DNA from: Candidatus Faecousia faecipullorum
Lineage (GTDB): Bacteria; Bacillota; Clostridia; Oscillospirales; Oscillospiraceae
DNA: 5,166 nt
Reading direction: 5' to 3'
NCBI GenBank assembly: GCA_018710805.1
Contig: DVJG01000006.1
Span: 1-5,166, forward strand
Under the pieces are notes generated by a model, which was not told the origin of the DNA, ran no database searches, and saw nothing but the letters and a program-made list of their open reading frames with translations. This document shows, piece after piece, positions 1 to 5,166 of this stretch (position 1 is its first letter; every line of letters starts with the position of its first letter). A program made the position numbers and the translations under genes.

Positions 1-936
1 CTGCGTCTGGTGGCGCGGGAGCTGCTGTGCGCTACCGGCTCCCCTTACCGCTATCAGGAAACGGCTGTCACCCTGTCCTGCGGCGGGAACCAGTTTTCTG
101 CCAAAGGAAAGGCCATCACAGATCCGGGCTGGAAAGCCTATCAGCGGGAAAAGGCAGACCCGGCAAAAGAAAGCGTCCTGCCGGACGGAATGACAGAAGG
201 AATGACGCTCCCCGTCACTGCTGTCACCATCAAAGAGGGCAAGACCACCGCCCCGAAACACTACACCGAGGACACGCTGCTCTCCGCGATGGAAACGGCT
301 GGCGCAAAGGATATGCCGGAGGATGCAGAGCGCAAGGGCATCGGCACACCGGCAACCCGCGCCGGTATTTTGGAAAAGCTGGTGTCCACCGGCTTTGTGG
401 AGCGCAAGAAGCAGAAAAAGGCCACCAACCTCATCCCCACGCAGATCGGCGTTTCCCTGATTACCGTCCTGCCGGAGCAGCTTCAATCGCCGCTTCTGAC
501 TGCGGAATGGGAACACCAGCTCAAAGAGGTGGAGCGCGGTGAAGTGAAGCCCAGCGAGTTCATGGACGGTATCTGCAATATGCTCTGGGACCTGGTGGGG
601 ACCTACAAGGTGATTGACGGTTCCCAGGTGCTTTTCCCCTCTGACCGGGAGACGGTGGGCAAATGCCCCCGTTGCGGCGGGGCTGTCACCGAGCGCAAGC
701 AGGGATTTTTCTGCGAAAACGCTGGCTGCCGGTTTGCCCTTTGGAAAAACAGCAAGTTTTTCACCGCCAAGAAAAAGAACCTCACCAAGTCGGTGGCCGC
801 CTCTCTACTGAAAGATGGCCGGATGAAGCTCACCGGCTGCTATTCGGAGAAAACCGGCAAGACTTATGATGCAACGGTGGTGATGGAGGACACCGGCGAA
901 AAGACCAACTTCAAGCTGGTGTTCGGGAATGGATAA
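1..936 (+). CDS. topB: DNA topoisomerase III, C-terminal part (5' end outside window)
   Basis: This is a type IA topoisomerase, which passes single strands through a transient 5'-phosphotyrosine break. In conjugative elements it is thought to help replication or strand processing during transfer. The frame is open from base 1 with no start, so the gene enters from the left; the GTG at 10 is an internal Val codon. About 311 residues are visible. The family hallmark GIGTPATR lies at window residues 113-120 (bases 337-360), followed by the helical segment with TAEWEHQLKEVERGE. The C-terminus carries a zinc ribbon, CPRC then C-x4-C, with Cys codons at 664, 673, 712 and 727, followed by a Lys-rich tail domain. 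The TOPRIM domain and catalytic Tyr would lie upstream and cannot be checked. The stop TAA (934-936) overlaps the next gene. The zinc-ribbon end matches the element-borne TopB form as I know it. Family call is secure; role in transfer is inferred. Confidence 0.95.
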   Translation: MRLVARELLCATGSPYRYQETAVTLSCGGNQFSAKGKAITDPGWKAYQREKADPAKESVLPDGMTEGMTLPVTAVTIKEGKTTAPKHYTEDTLLSAMETAGAKDMPEDAERKGIGTPATRAGILEKLVSTGFVERKKQKKATNLIPTQIGVSLITVLPEQLQSPLLTAEWEHQLKEVERGEVKPSEFMDGICNMLWDLVGTYKVIDGSQVLFPSDRETVGKCPRCGGAVTERKQGFFCENAGCRFALWKNSKFFTAKKKNLTKSVAASLLKDGRMKLTGCYSEKTGKTYDATVVMEDTGEKTNFKLVFGNG

Positions 937-1288
937 GCCTCGCATGACGGAGGGCCAGCTCCGGCGCGCCCGGAAACTGATCCGCCGCCTGTGCGCCAAC
1001 TATGATGAAGGAAACTGCCTGGCCCTGGATGAAGGCGAGGGATGCGTCTGCGTGCAGAGCATTTCTTACTCCCTTCTCTGCCGGTATTTTAAGGAGGCGG
1101 TTCTGCCTGCGGATGCGGAGCTGTGCGCGGCCATCGGCCAGGGAGCCGATGATCTGAAACGCTGCCGGTCCTGCGGCAAGCCCTTCCAGGCCAGAAGCAA
1201 CCGGGCCTTGTATTGTCCCCGCTGCGCCGCTTTTGAACAGCGGAAGAAAGCCCGTGAACGGGTGCGCCGCTATCGGGGACAGATGTAA
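929..1288 (+). CDS. Cys-rich VLP domain protein
   Basis: This is a 119-residue basic, cysteine-rich protein of the Cys_rich_VLP family, found next to topB in Clostridia conjugative transposons; its biochemical role is unknown. Ten Cys are present (residues 22, 30, 39, 41, 51, 66, 79, 82, 96, 99). The N-terminal module has the family pattern LRRARKLIRRLCANYDEGNC, and the namesake VLP is at 58-60. The C-terminal half holds a CxxC...CxxC zinc ribbon (79-99) followed by a strongly basic tail (QRKKARERVRRYR), which suggests nucleic-acid binding. The start ATG at 929 overlaps the topB stop by 8 bp (ATGGATAA) and has no strong Shine-Dalgarno, so translational coupling to topB is likely. An alternative ATG at 944 also lacks one and would lose the coupling. 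A strong hairpin begins 7 bases after the stop. Family call is good; DNA/RNA binding is inference. Confidence 0.88.
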   Translation: MDKPRMTEGQLRRARKLIRRLCANYDEGNCLALDEGEGCVCVQSISYSLLCRYFKEAVLPADAELCAAIGQGADDLKRCRSCGKPFQARSNRALYCPRCAAFEQRKKARERVRRYRGQM

Positions 1289-1294
1289 CGCTTT

Positions 1295-1337
1295 CGGGGC
1301 CGGAAAGCCCAGGTATTTCAAGGCATTTCCGGCCCCG
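1295..1337 (+). terminator. Strong 15-bp hairpin after the Cys-rich gene (possible terminator)
   Basis: CGGGGCCGGAAA (1295-1306) pairs perfectly with TTTCCGGCCCCG (1326-1337). After a one-base bulge (A1325), GCC (1307-1309) pairs with GGC (1322-1324), leaving a 12-base loop. It lies just after the stop codon at 1286-1288, as a terminator would. The downstream T-run is short (CGTTTGTGC), so termination efficiency is uncertain; it may instead be a 3'-end stabilising structure. The stem itself is certain, the function is not. Confidence 0.55.
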
Positions 1338-1402
1338 TTTGTGCATTGCCGTATGTTTTCCCCTGAACCCCTCAAAACCGTGTTTTAAACCGTTACATTT
1401 CC

Positions 1403-1450
1403 GCCCCCGCAAGGGATGAGTTTTCTTCCCCTGCGGGGGCTTATTTTTTC
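1403..1450 (+). terminator. Intrinsic (rho-independent) terminator before the ArdC-like gene
   Basis: GCCCCCGC (1403-1410) pairs perfectly with GCGGGGGC (1433-1440). The stem extends inward by A1411:T1432, one A/C mismatch, then GGGA:TCCC (1413-1416 with 1427-1430), leaving a 10-base loop. It is followed at once by TTATTTTTTC (1441-1450), a proper U-tract. This is a textbook terminator for the topB/Cys-rich transcript. It ends only 20 bases before the next start codon and I find no convincing -35/-10 pair in between, so it may also act as a read-through-controlled attenuator. Confidence 0.85.
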
Positions 1451-1460
1451 AGGAAAGGAG
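1451..1460 (+). promoter_or_regulatory. Ribosome binding site of the ArdC-like gene
   Basis: AGGAAAGGAG sits 10 bases before ATG 1471 and directly abuts the terminator U-tract. It fixes the start of the 830-codon gene. Confidence 0.85.
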
Positions 1461-1470
1461 CTGAAATCTC

Positions 1471-3963
1471 ATGGCTGATAAGCCCACCAACAAGGAACGC
1501 CTGAAAGACCTGGGTGAGAAGATCGAGGCAGGCATCCGGGAAGTGTTTGACAGCGGCAAGTATGCCGAGTATCTGAAAGTCATGTCCCGCTTTCCCACCT
1601 ATTCCGTCAATAACCAGATGCTCATTCGCTTACAGCGCCCTAACGCGACTAAAGTGGCCGGTTATAACAAGTGGCAGCAATTTGAGCGCCATGTGAAGCG
1701 GGGCGAACATGGCATTACGATTATCGCCCCCACACCCTACAAGAAGAAAATCGAGGAACAGAAGCTTGACCCGGACACCAAGGCCCCGGTGCTGGATGCC
1801 AATGGCAAAGTGGTGATGGAGGAAAAGGAAATTGAAATCCCCACTTTCCGGCCCATCAAAGTGTTTGACTACGCACAGACCGAGGGAAAGCCGCTGCCCC
1901 AGCTTGCCGCCGACCTGTTTGGGAATGTCCAGCACTATGATGCTTTCATGGAGGCCCTGCGGCGCACTTCGCCGGTCCCCCTGACCATCGAACCAATGCA
2001 GGACAACATGGACGGTTTTTTCAGTCCCACCGCCCAGCGCATCGCCATCCGGCAAGGGATGAGCGAGGTCCAGACCGTGTGCGCCTGCATCCATGAGATG
2101 ACCCATGCCACCCTGCACAACTATGAAAAGCAGAGGATGGAGGCCGCTGCCGGGGACCCGGACAAAGAGCCGCCAAAGCCCAAGTCCCACCAGATCGAGG
2201 AAATCGAGGCGGAAAGCACTTCCTACATGGTCTGCCAGTATTTCGGCATCGAAACCGGGGAGAACAGCTTCGGCTATGTGGCCTCCTACTGCAAGGACCG
2301 GGAGCTGTCGGAGCTTCGGGCCTGCCTGAATACCATCAATAAAACCGCTGGCAGCATGATCGCCGGTATCGAAAAGCACTTTGCCGAGGTCTGCAAGGAA
2401 CAGGGCATTGACCTGTCCGAGCAGAAAAATGAGCCGGAGCAGACGGCCCCGGCTGCGGAAGAACCGGCAGCGGAGGAACCCGCTGCACCGGAGCTGGACC
2501 CCATCGACCAGCTTGCCTCCGACATCGACCAGTTTGCCTTTGATTTTGACCCTTATGAATATCGGGACCAGGTGGAGGACCGGGAGGCTGCGGTGAAAGA
2601 CCTTGCGGCTTCTCTCCGGCATGGCGGAGCGCATAGTGTCCAGGAATGGCTTCAAAGCGTCCTGGATGAAAATGAGCCGGGGGAAGATACCGCAAAGGCT
2701 GCGGAGCTGATGCAGCGGCTGGATCAGCTTGCGCCTGTACAGGAAAAACTGCTGCTTCTGGATGAAGCGGTGTATCTGCATCTGCAAACCACCGAGGGCG
2801 GCTATGACTACACCCTCTATGACAAAGACACCCTCCACCAGATGGATGGCGGACAGTTGGATGCGCCGGAGTTGCCCCTGTCCACCGCCGCCCTGAAAAT
2901 CTGCGAGATGCACGACCTGGGAGGCCAGTCCATCAAGTATGCGCCCCTTGCCATGATTGAAACCTTGCAGGAGGCGGCCTACCAGCAGATGCAGGAGGCA
3001 GCGGCCCAGGCCGCCGTCCCGGAGAGTACCATGCTGCCGGATGCCCCGGAGCAGACGCTGGATGAGTACCCTATGCCGGACCCGATGCTCACGCTGGATG
3101 ATTTGGAAAAGTGCGGCTACCGGGACGGGGATATGCTCCCCCTTTCCAAAGAGCGGGCGATAGAGCTTTACGAGCGGGATCTGACGGTGTATGCGGTGGT
3201 GGATGGCGGCAGCGCGGAGATGCTGTTTGACCGGGAAGAATTTGACACCCAGGCCGCCGGGACCATGTATGCCGTTTCCCGCGAGGAATGGGAGGAAAGC
3301 CCGGAGTTCGATGCGCGGGTGCAGGACCGCCTGAACCACCAGGAAGAACGGGAACGGGCATTTCTTTCCCATGAGGGGGACTGCTTCGCCATTTACCAGG
3401 TGGCCGAGAATGACCCGCAGAGACTTCGCTTTATGAATATGGACTGGCTGAACGCCCATGACCTTTCTGTGGAGCGTGGCAACTATGATCTGGTCTATAC
3501 CGCTCCGCTCCCGGAAACCGGCAGCATGGACGGGCGGCTTCACAAGCTGTTTGAACAGTTCAATTTTCACCGCCCAGCAGACTTCCACAGCCCATCCATG
3601 AGCGTCAGCGACATCGTTGCGATAAAAAGGGATGGCGTGGTATCCTGCCATTACTGCGACAGCATTGGTTTTCAGGAAATCCCCGGCTTTCTCCCGACCA
3701 ATCCGCTGAAAAATGCGGAAATGACCGTTGAAGATGATTACGGCATGATTGACGGCATCATCAACAACGGCCCCAAAGCAACGGTGGCGGAGCTGGAGGC
3801 GCAGGCAAGAAGCGGACAGCCCATTTCCCTGATGGACCTGGCAGATGCCGTCCACCGGGAGGAACGGGACAAGAAAAAATCTGTGATGGAACAGCTCCGG
3901 CAGAGTCCGAAACAGGAGCGGAAAAAGACAGCGCCCAAAAAGAGCGCGGAAAGGGAGCTTTGA
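1471..3963 (+). CDS. ArdC-like antirestriction / YodL multidomain polyvalent protein
   Basis: This 830-residue cytoplasmic protein has no signal peptide or membrane segment. Residues 1-90 form an ArdC-type ssDNA-binding domain (NNQMLIRLQRPNAT at 47-60, VKRGEHGITIIAP at 75-87). A zincin-like module follows, with HEMTH at 208-212 and a downstream EEIEAES (243-249) supplying a likely third ligand, then FGYVASY. Residues 318-345 are an acidic Ala/Pro/Glu linker. Residues about 345-510 resemble the LPD16-type regions that accompany YodL (tentative). Residues 538-610 are a small conserved-looking module (LEKCGYRDGDMLPLSKERA). Residues 636-740 are a YodL domain (FAIYQV, NYDLVYTAPLP, FNFHRPADF, SMSVSDIVA). 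The end (NAEMTVEDDYGMIDGIINNG) is DUF4316-like, with a basic tail. ArdC proteins protect incoming single-stranded DNA and counter restriction in plasmid systems; that role here is inferred. The gene is 1 base from the TTRAP gene, behind a terminator and strong RBS. Confidence 0.88.
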   Translation: MADKPTNKERLKDLGEKIEAGIREVFDSGKYAEYLKVMSRFPTYSVNNQMLIRLQRPNATKVAGYNKWQQFERHVKRGEHGITIIAPTPYKKKIEEQKLDPDTKAPVLDANGKVVMEEKEIEIPTFRPIKVFDYAQTEGKPLPQLAADLFGNVQHYDAFMEALRRTSPVPLTIEPMQDNMDGFFSPTAQRIAIRQGMSEVQTVCACIHEMTHATLHNYEKQRMEAAAGDPDKEPPKPKSHQIEEIEAESTSYMVCQYFGIETGENSFGYVASYCKDRELSELRACLNTINKTAGSMIAGIEKHFAEVCKEQGIDLSEQKNEPEQTAPAAEEPAAEEPAAPELDPIDQLASDIDQFAFDFDPYEYRDQVEDREAAVKDLAASLRHGGAHSVQEWLQSVLDENEPGEDTAKAAELMQRLDQLAPVQEKLLLLDEAVYLHLQTTEGGYDYTLYDKDTLHQMDGGQLDAPELPLSTAALKICEMHDLGGQSIKYAPLAMIETLQEAAYQQMQEAAAQAAVPESTMLPDAPEQTLDEYPMPDPMLTLDDLEKCGYRDGDMLPLSKERAIELYERDLTVYAVVDGGSAEMLFDREEFDTQAAGTMYAVSREEWEESPEFDARVQDRLNHQEERERAFLSHEGDCFAIYQVAENDPQRLRFMNMDWLNAHDLSVERGNYDLVYTAPLPETGSMDGRLHKLFEQFNFHRPADFHSPSMSVSDIVAIKRDGVVSCHYCDSIGFQEIPGFLPTNPLKNAEMTVEDDYGMIDGIINNGPKATVAELEAQARSGQPISLMDLADAVHREERDKKKSVMEQLRQSPKQERKKTAPKKSAEREL
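2455..2484 (+). repeat. Two tandem 15-bp units coding the AEEPA linker
   Basis: GCGGAAGAACCGGCA (2455-2469) is followed directly by GCGGAGGAACCCGCT (2470-2484); 12 of 15 positions are identical. Both encode AEEPA in the acidic hinge between the ArdC-type module and the YodL half. It is in frame and probably a slippage-prone flexible linker with no independent function. Confidence 0.6.
3951..3957 (+). promoter_or_regulatory. Ribosome binding site of the TTRAP gene
   Basis: AAGGGAG lies inside the last codons of the ArdC-like gene, 7 bases before ATG 3965, and supports that start and an operon arrangement. Confidence 0.75.
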
Positions 3964-3964
3964 T

Positions 3965-4207
3965 ATGAACAACTTTACCTTTGAAGAAATCAACCTGATG
4001 TGCATTTACAATTCCGGGGACGGGACCCGCCAGGAGCTGATCGAGGCCCTCACCGAGATGCGCGGCTACCTGGGCGCAGATGAAACGGAGCTTTTGGAGC
4101 TTACCGACTCCGCCCTAAAAAAGCTGTCCGCCATGACCGATGAAGCATTTGCCGAGCTGGAACTGTACCCGGATTTTGACAGCGAGGACAATGCCTATGA
4201 TGAGTAA
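3965..4207 (+). CDS. TTRAP-family (transposon-transfer assisting) small acidic protein
   Basis: This 80-residue protein matches the family annotated as putative transposon-transfer assisting protein (TTRAP): an opening FTFEEINLMCIYNSG, then RQELIEALTEMRGYL, ELLELTDSALKKL, and the ending ELYPDFD. The name comes from its occurrence in conjugative transposons; no mechanism is established that I know of. It appears all-helical apart from the acidic tail. It is strikingly acidic: 21 Asp/Glu against 4 Lys/Arg, with five acidic residues in the last ten. The start at 3965 is one base after the stop of the ArdC-like gene and has an AAGGGAG site 7 bases upstream. The stop overlaps the start of the large downstream gene by 11 bp (8 bp if that gene starts at 4200), so the three genes are very probably co-translated. 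Family assignment is from memory of the motif pattern. Confidence 0.82.
   Translation: MNNFTFEEINLMCIYNSGDGTRQELIEALTEMRGYLGADETELLELTDSALKKLSAMTDEAFAELELYPDFDSEDNAYDE
4184..4188 (+). promoter_or_regulatory. Weak ribosome binding site of the large helicase-type gene
   Basis: GAGGA inside the TTRAP coding sequence is 8 bases from ATG 4197 and 11 from ATG 4200. The spacing favours 4197 slightly; coupling to TTRAP termination probably matters as much. Confidence 0.45.
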
Positions 4208-5166
4208 CCTGGAATTTTATTCTGCGATGGCCAGCTACACCGCCACCCACCTGACGGATAGCTGGCAGAGGTGGACAGCATTTCTCACCACAGCCTCCCG
4301 GCTGTATAAGTATCCCTTCCACGAGCAGCTTATGATCTTCGCCCAGCGCCCGGACGCAACGGCCTGTGCGGAATATGACCTCTGGAACGACACCATGCGC
4401 CGGTATGTGCGGCGCGGCTCCAAGGGCATCGCCCTTGTGGACAATTCCCGCGAAAAGCCCCGGCTTCGGTATGTTTTCGACATTTCCGACACCGGCCTGC
4501 GGAAAAATTCCCGTCACCCCTTCCTGTGGGAGCTTCGCCCGGAGCATGAGGCGGCGGTGGCCCAGGTGCTTGCCGAACGGTTTGGCGCTCCGCCCGAAAA
4601 CAACCTGGCAGAGCAGCTTGAAAGCATCGCGGCCCAGCTTGTCAGCGAGTATTGGGTGGAACACAAGCGGGACATCCTCGACATCGTTGACGGGAGCTTT
4701 CTGGAAGGCTATGATGAATTTAACATCGGAGTGCAGTTCAGAAATGCCGCAACGGTCAGCATTACCTACTCGCTGCTGTCCCGGTGTGGATTGGAGCCGG
4801 AAGGCTACTTCGACCATGAGGACTTTTTAAGTATCTTCGATTTCAATACCCCGGAGGCGGTGGCCGCCCTGGGAACGGCGGTCAGCCAGAGCAACCAGCA
4901 GGTGTTGCGGCAGATCGGCATTACCATCCAAAACTATGAACGAGCCAAATTCGCGGAAAGGAGCGTCACACATGGAGAACAACCTGACTTACACCAAGAA
5001 CGGAGATTATCTGATCCCCGACCTGAAGCTGGAAGAAACGAAACCCCTGGGCCGGTACGGGAGGATGCGCCGGGATTATCTGAAGGAGCATCGGCCGGTC
5101 CTGTTCAACGCCATGATGGTGAACGGGAAACTGTACCCGCACCTGAACGAGATCGAGCAGACCATG
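4197..5166 (+). CDS. N-terminus of the large element-borne helicase-type (SNF2/DEAD-like) protein (3' end outside window)
   Basis: The reading frame is open from ATG 4197 (or ATG 4200) to the window end, giving 323 residues. The N-terminus (SNLEFYSAM, FLTTASRLYKYPFHEQLMIFAQRPD, VRRGSKGIALVDN, FDISDTG) and the segment with FLEGYDEFNIG, FRNAA, YSLLSRCG, HEDFLSIFDFNTP and GTAVSQSNQQVLRQI match what I know as the start of the very large SNF2/DEAD-type helicase proteins of Clostridia conjugative elements, which often also carry a DNA methyltransferase-like region. No helicase or methyltransferase motif is inside the window, so that activity is inferred from the family only. Residues about 44-83 resemble the ArdC N-terminal motif. 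From residue 259 on the frame encodes a hydrophilic Pro/Glu/Arg/Gly-rich stretch without hydrophobic core; here it overlaps tnpV in the +1 frame. It overlaps the TTRAP stop, indicating coupling. Confidence 0.82.
   Translation, partial: MMSNLEFYSAMASYTATHLTDSWQRWTAFLTTASRLYKYPFHEQLMIFAQRPDATACAEYDLWNDTMRRYVRRGSKGIALVDNSREKPRLRYVFDISDTGLRKNSRHPFLWELRPEHEAAVAQVLAERFGAPPENNLAEQLESIAAQLVSEYWVEHKRDILDIVDGSFLEGYDEFNIGVQFRNAATVSITYSLLSRCGLEPEGYFDHEDFLSIFDFNTPEAVAALGTAVSQSNQQVLRQIGITIQNYERAKFAERSVTHGEQPDLHQERRLSDPRPEAGRNETPGPVREDAPGLSEGASAGPVQRHDGERETVPAPERDRADH
4957..4963 (+). promoter_or_regulatory. Internal ribosome binding site of tnpV
   Basis: AAAGGAG lies 8 bases before ATG 4972, inside the coding sequence of the large gene (over its codons for A-E-R-S). 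Its ideal match and spacing argue that the nested tnpV frame is really translated. Confidence 0.75.
4972..5166 (+). CDS. tnpV: TnpV-family transposon-encoded protein, N-terminal 65 residues (3' end outside window)
   Basis: The N-terminus is recognisable as TnpV, a small protein (about 120-130 residues as I know the family) carried by Clostridia conjugative transposons, of unknown biochemical function. Visible motifs are YTKNGDYLIPDL (residues 7-18), then the basic family signature LGRYGRMRRDYLKEHRP, and GKLYPHLNEIE near the window end. The start ATG 4972 has a strong AAAGGAG site 8 bases upstream. The frame is +1 relative to the large helicase-type gene, which stays open across the whole visible part, so this is a nested or overlapping gene. 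The third frame on this strand hits a stop (TGA 4985-4987) almost at once. No catalytic residues are evident; despite its name there is no sign of a transposase fold. Whether the overlap covers the entire gene cannot be seen. Confidence 0.85.
   Translation, partial: MENNLTYTKNGDYLIPDLKLEETKPLGRYGRMRRDYLKEHRPVLFNAMMVNGKLYPHLNEIEQTM

Noticed and set aside
10..12. GTG as a start codon for the topoisomerase
   Set aside because: The frame is open upstream to base 1 and the visible protein lacks the TOPRIM and catalytic domains, so the gene begins outside the window.
27..542. Plus-strand 171-codon frame within topB
   Set aside because: It is an Arg/His/Gly-rich out-of-frame translation of conserved topoisomerase sequence; no recognisable protein.
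1338..1402. Sigma-A promoter for the ArdC-like gene
   Set aside because: TTGTGC and TTGCCG as -35 candidates have only C-rich sequence at the proper -10 distance, and TTTAAA or TTACAT as -10 candidates have no -35 partner at 16-18 bases.
1630..4005. Minus-strand open frame of 791 codons opposite the ArdC-like gene
   Set aside because: Its codons align exactly with the sense codons, so stops there require sense TTA, CTA or TCA, which this G/C-biased gene almost never uses; it ends at the TTA codon 1630-1632. The product matches nothing I recognise and the sense strand is clearly a real gene.
4101..4817. Minus-strand open frame of 238 codons opposite the TTRAP/large gene region
   Set aside because: It is antisense to two recognisable coding genes, with no family motif; explained by codon bias.
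4366..4830. Plus-strand 154-codon frame inside the large gene
   Set aside because: It is an out-of-frame reading rich in Ser, Arg and Pro with no family match, unlike the nested tnpV frame further on.
4972..5166. Frameshift or sequencing error fusing the large protein and TnpV
   Set aside because: The TnpV start has its own well-spaced ribosome binding site and a complete N-terminus, and the large-protein frame is not interrupted, so no frameshift need be invoked.
1..5166. CRISPR array, tRNA/rRNA genes, insertion-sequence ends, oriT or att site
   Set aside because: No regularly spaced repeats, cloverleaf, terminal inverted repeats with a transposase, or relaxase-adjacent repeats were seen; the only noncoding gap is 1289-1470.

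Overview
The window is a piece of an integrative conjugative element (conjugative transposon of the Tn1549/CTn type) from a gut-associated Clostridia bacterium, most likely Oscillospiraceae or Lachnospiraceae. The basis is the gene set and order (topoisomerase III, Cys-rich VLP protein, ArdC/YodL polyvalent protein, TTRAP protein, very large helicase-type protein, TnpV), the strong G/C bias at third codon positions, and the Gram-positive style AAAGGAG ribosome binding sites. All genes lie on the + strand. I see no RNA gene, CRISPR array, insertion sequence or attachment site.

Layout. 1-936: C-terminal part of a topoisomerase III, entering from the left. 929-1288: small Cys-rich VLP-type zinc protein overlapping topB by 8 bp. 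1289-1470: the only real intergenic gap (182 bp), densely structured, with a 15-bp hairpin, a small hairpin, and a textbook intrinsic terminator ending about 20 bp before the next start codon. 1471-3963: an 830-residue multidomain protein with an ArdC-type ssDNA-binding/metallopeptidase N-terminus (HEMTH) and a YodL-type C-terminal half. 3965-4207: small, very acidic TTRAP-family protein. 4197-5166 (runs off): N-terminus of the large helicase-type protein of these elements, starting with its own ArdC-N-like motif. 4972-5166 (runs off): a TnpV gene with its own ribosome binding site in the +1 frame inside the still-open large-protein gene.

Working together (inference from families and context): the topoisomerase would handle DNA topology during transfer or replication of the element. 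The ArdC-like protein would protect or process incoming single-stranded DNA and counter host restriction. The TTRAP and large helicase-type proteins are accessory transfer/maintenance factors. Everything from 1471 onward is packed as one translationally coupled operon. The terminator before 1471 divides it from, or attenuates read-through out of, the topB unit.

Most worth a second look: the TnpV gene nested out of frame in the large-protein gene, the structured terminator-bearing leader before the ArdC-like gene, the repeated ArdC-N-like motif in two neighbouring proteins, and the strongly acidic TTRAP protein beside an antirestriction-type gene.
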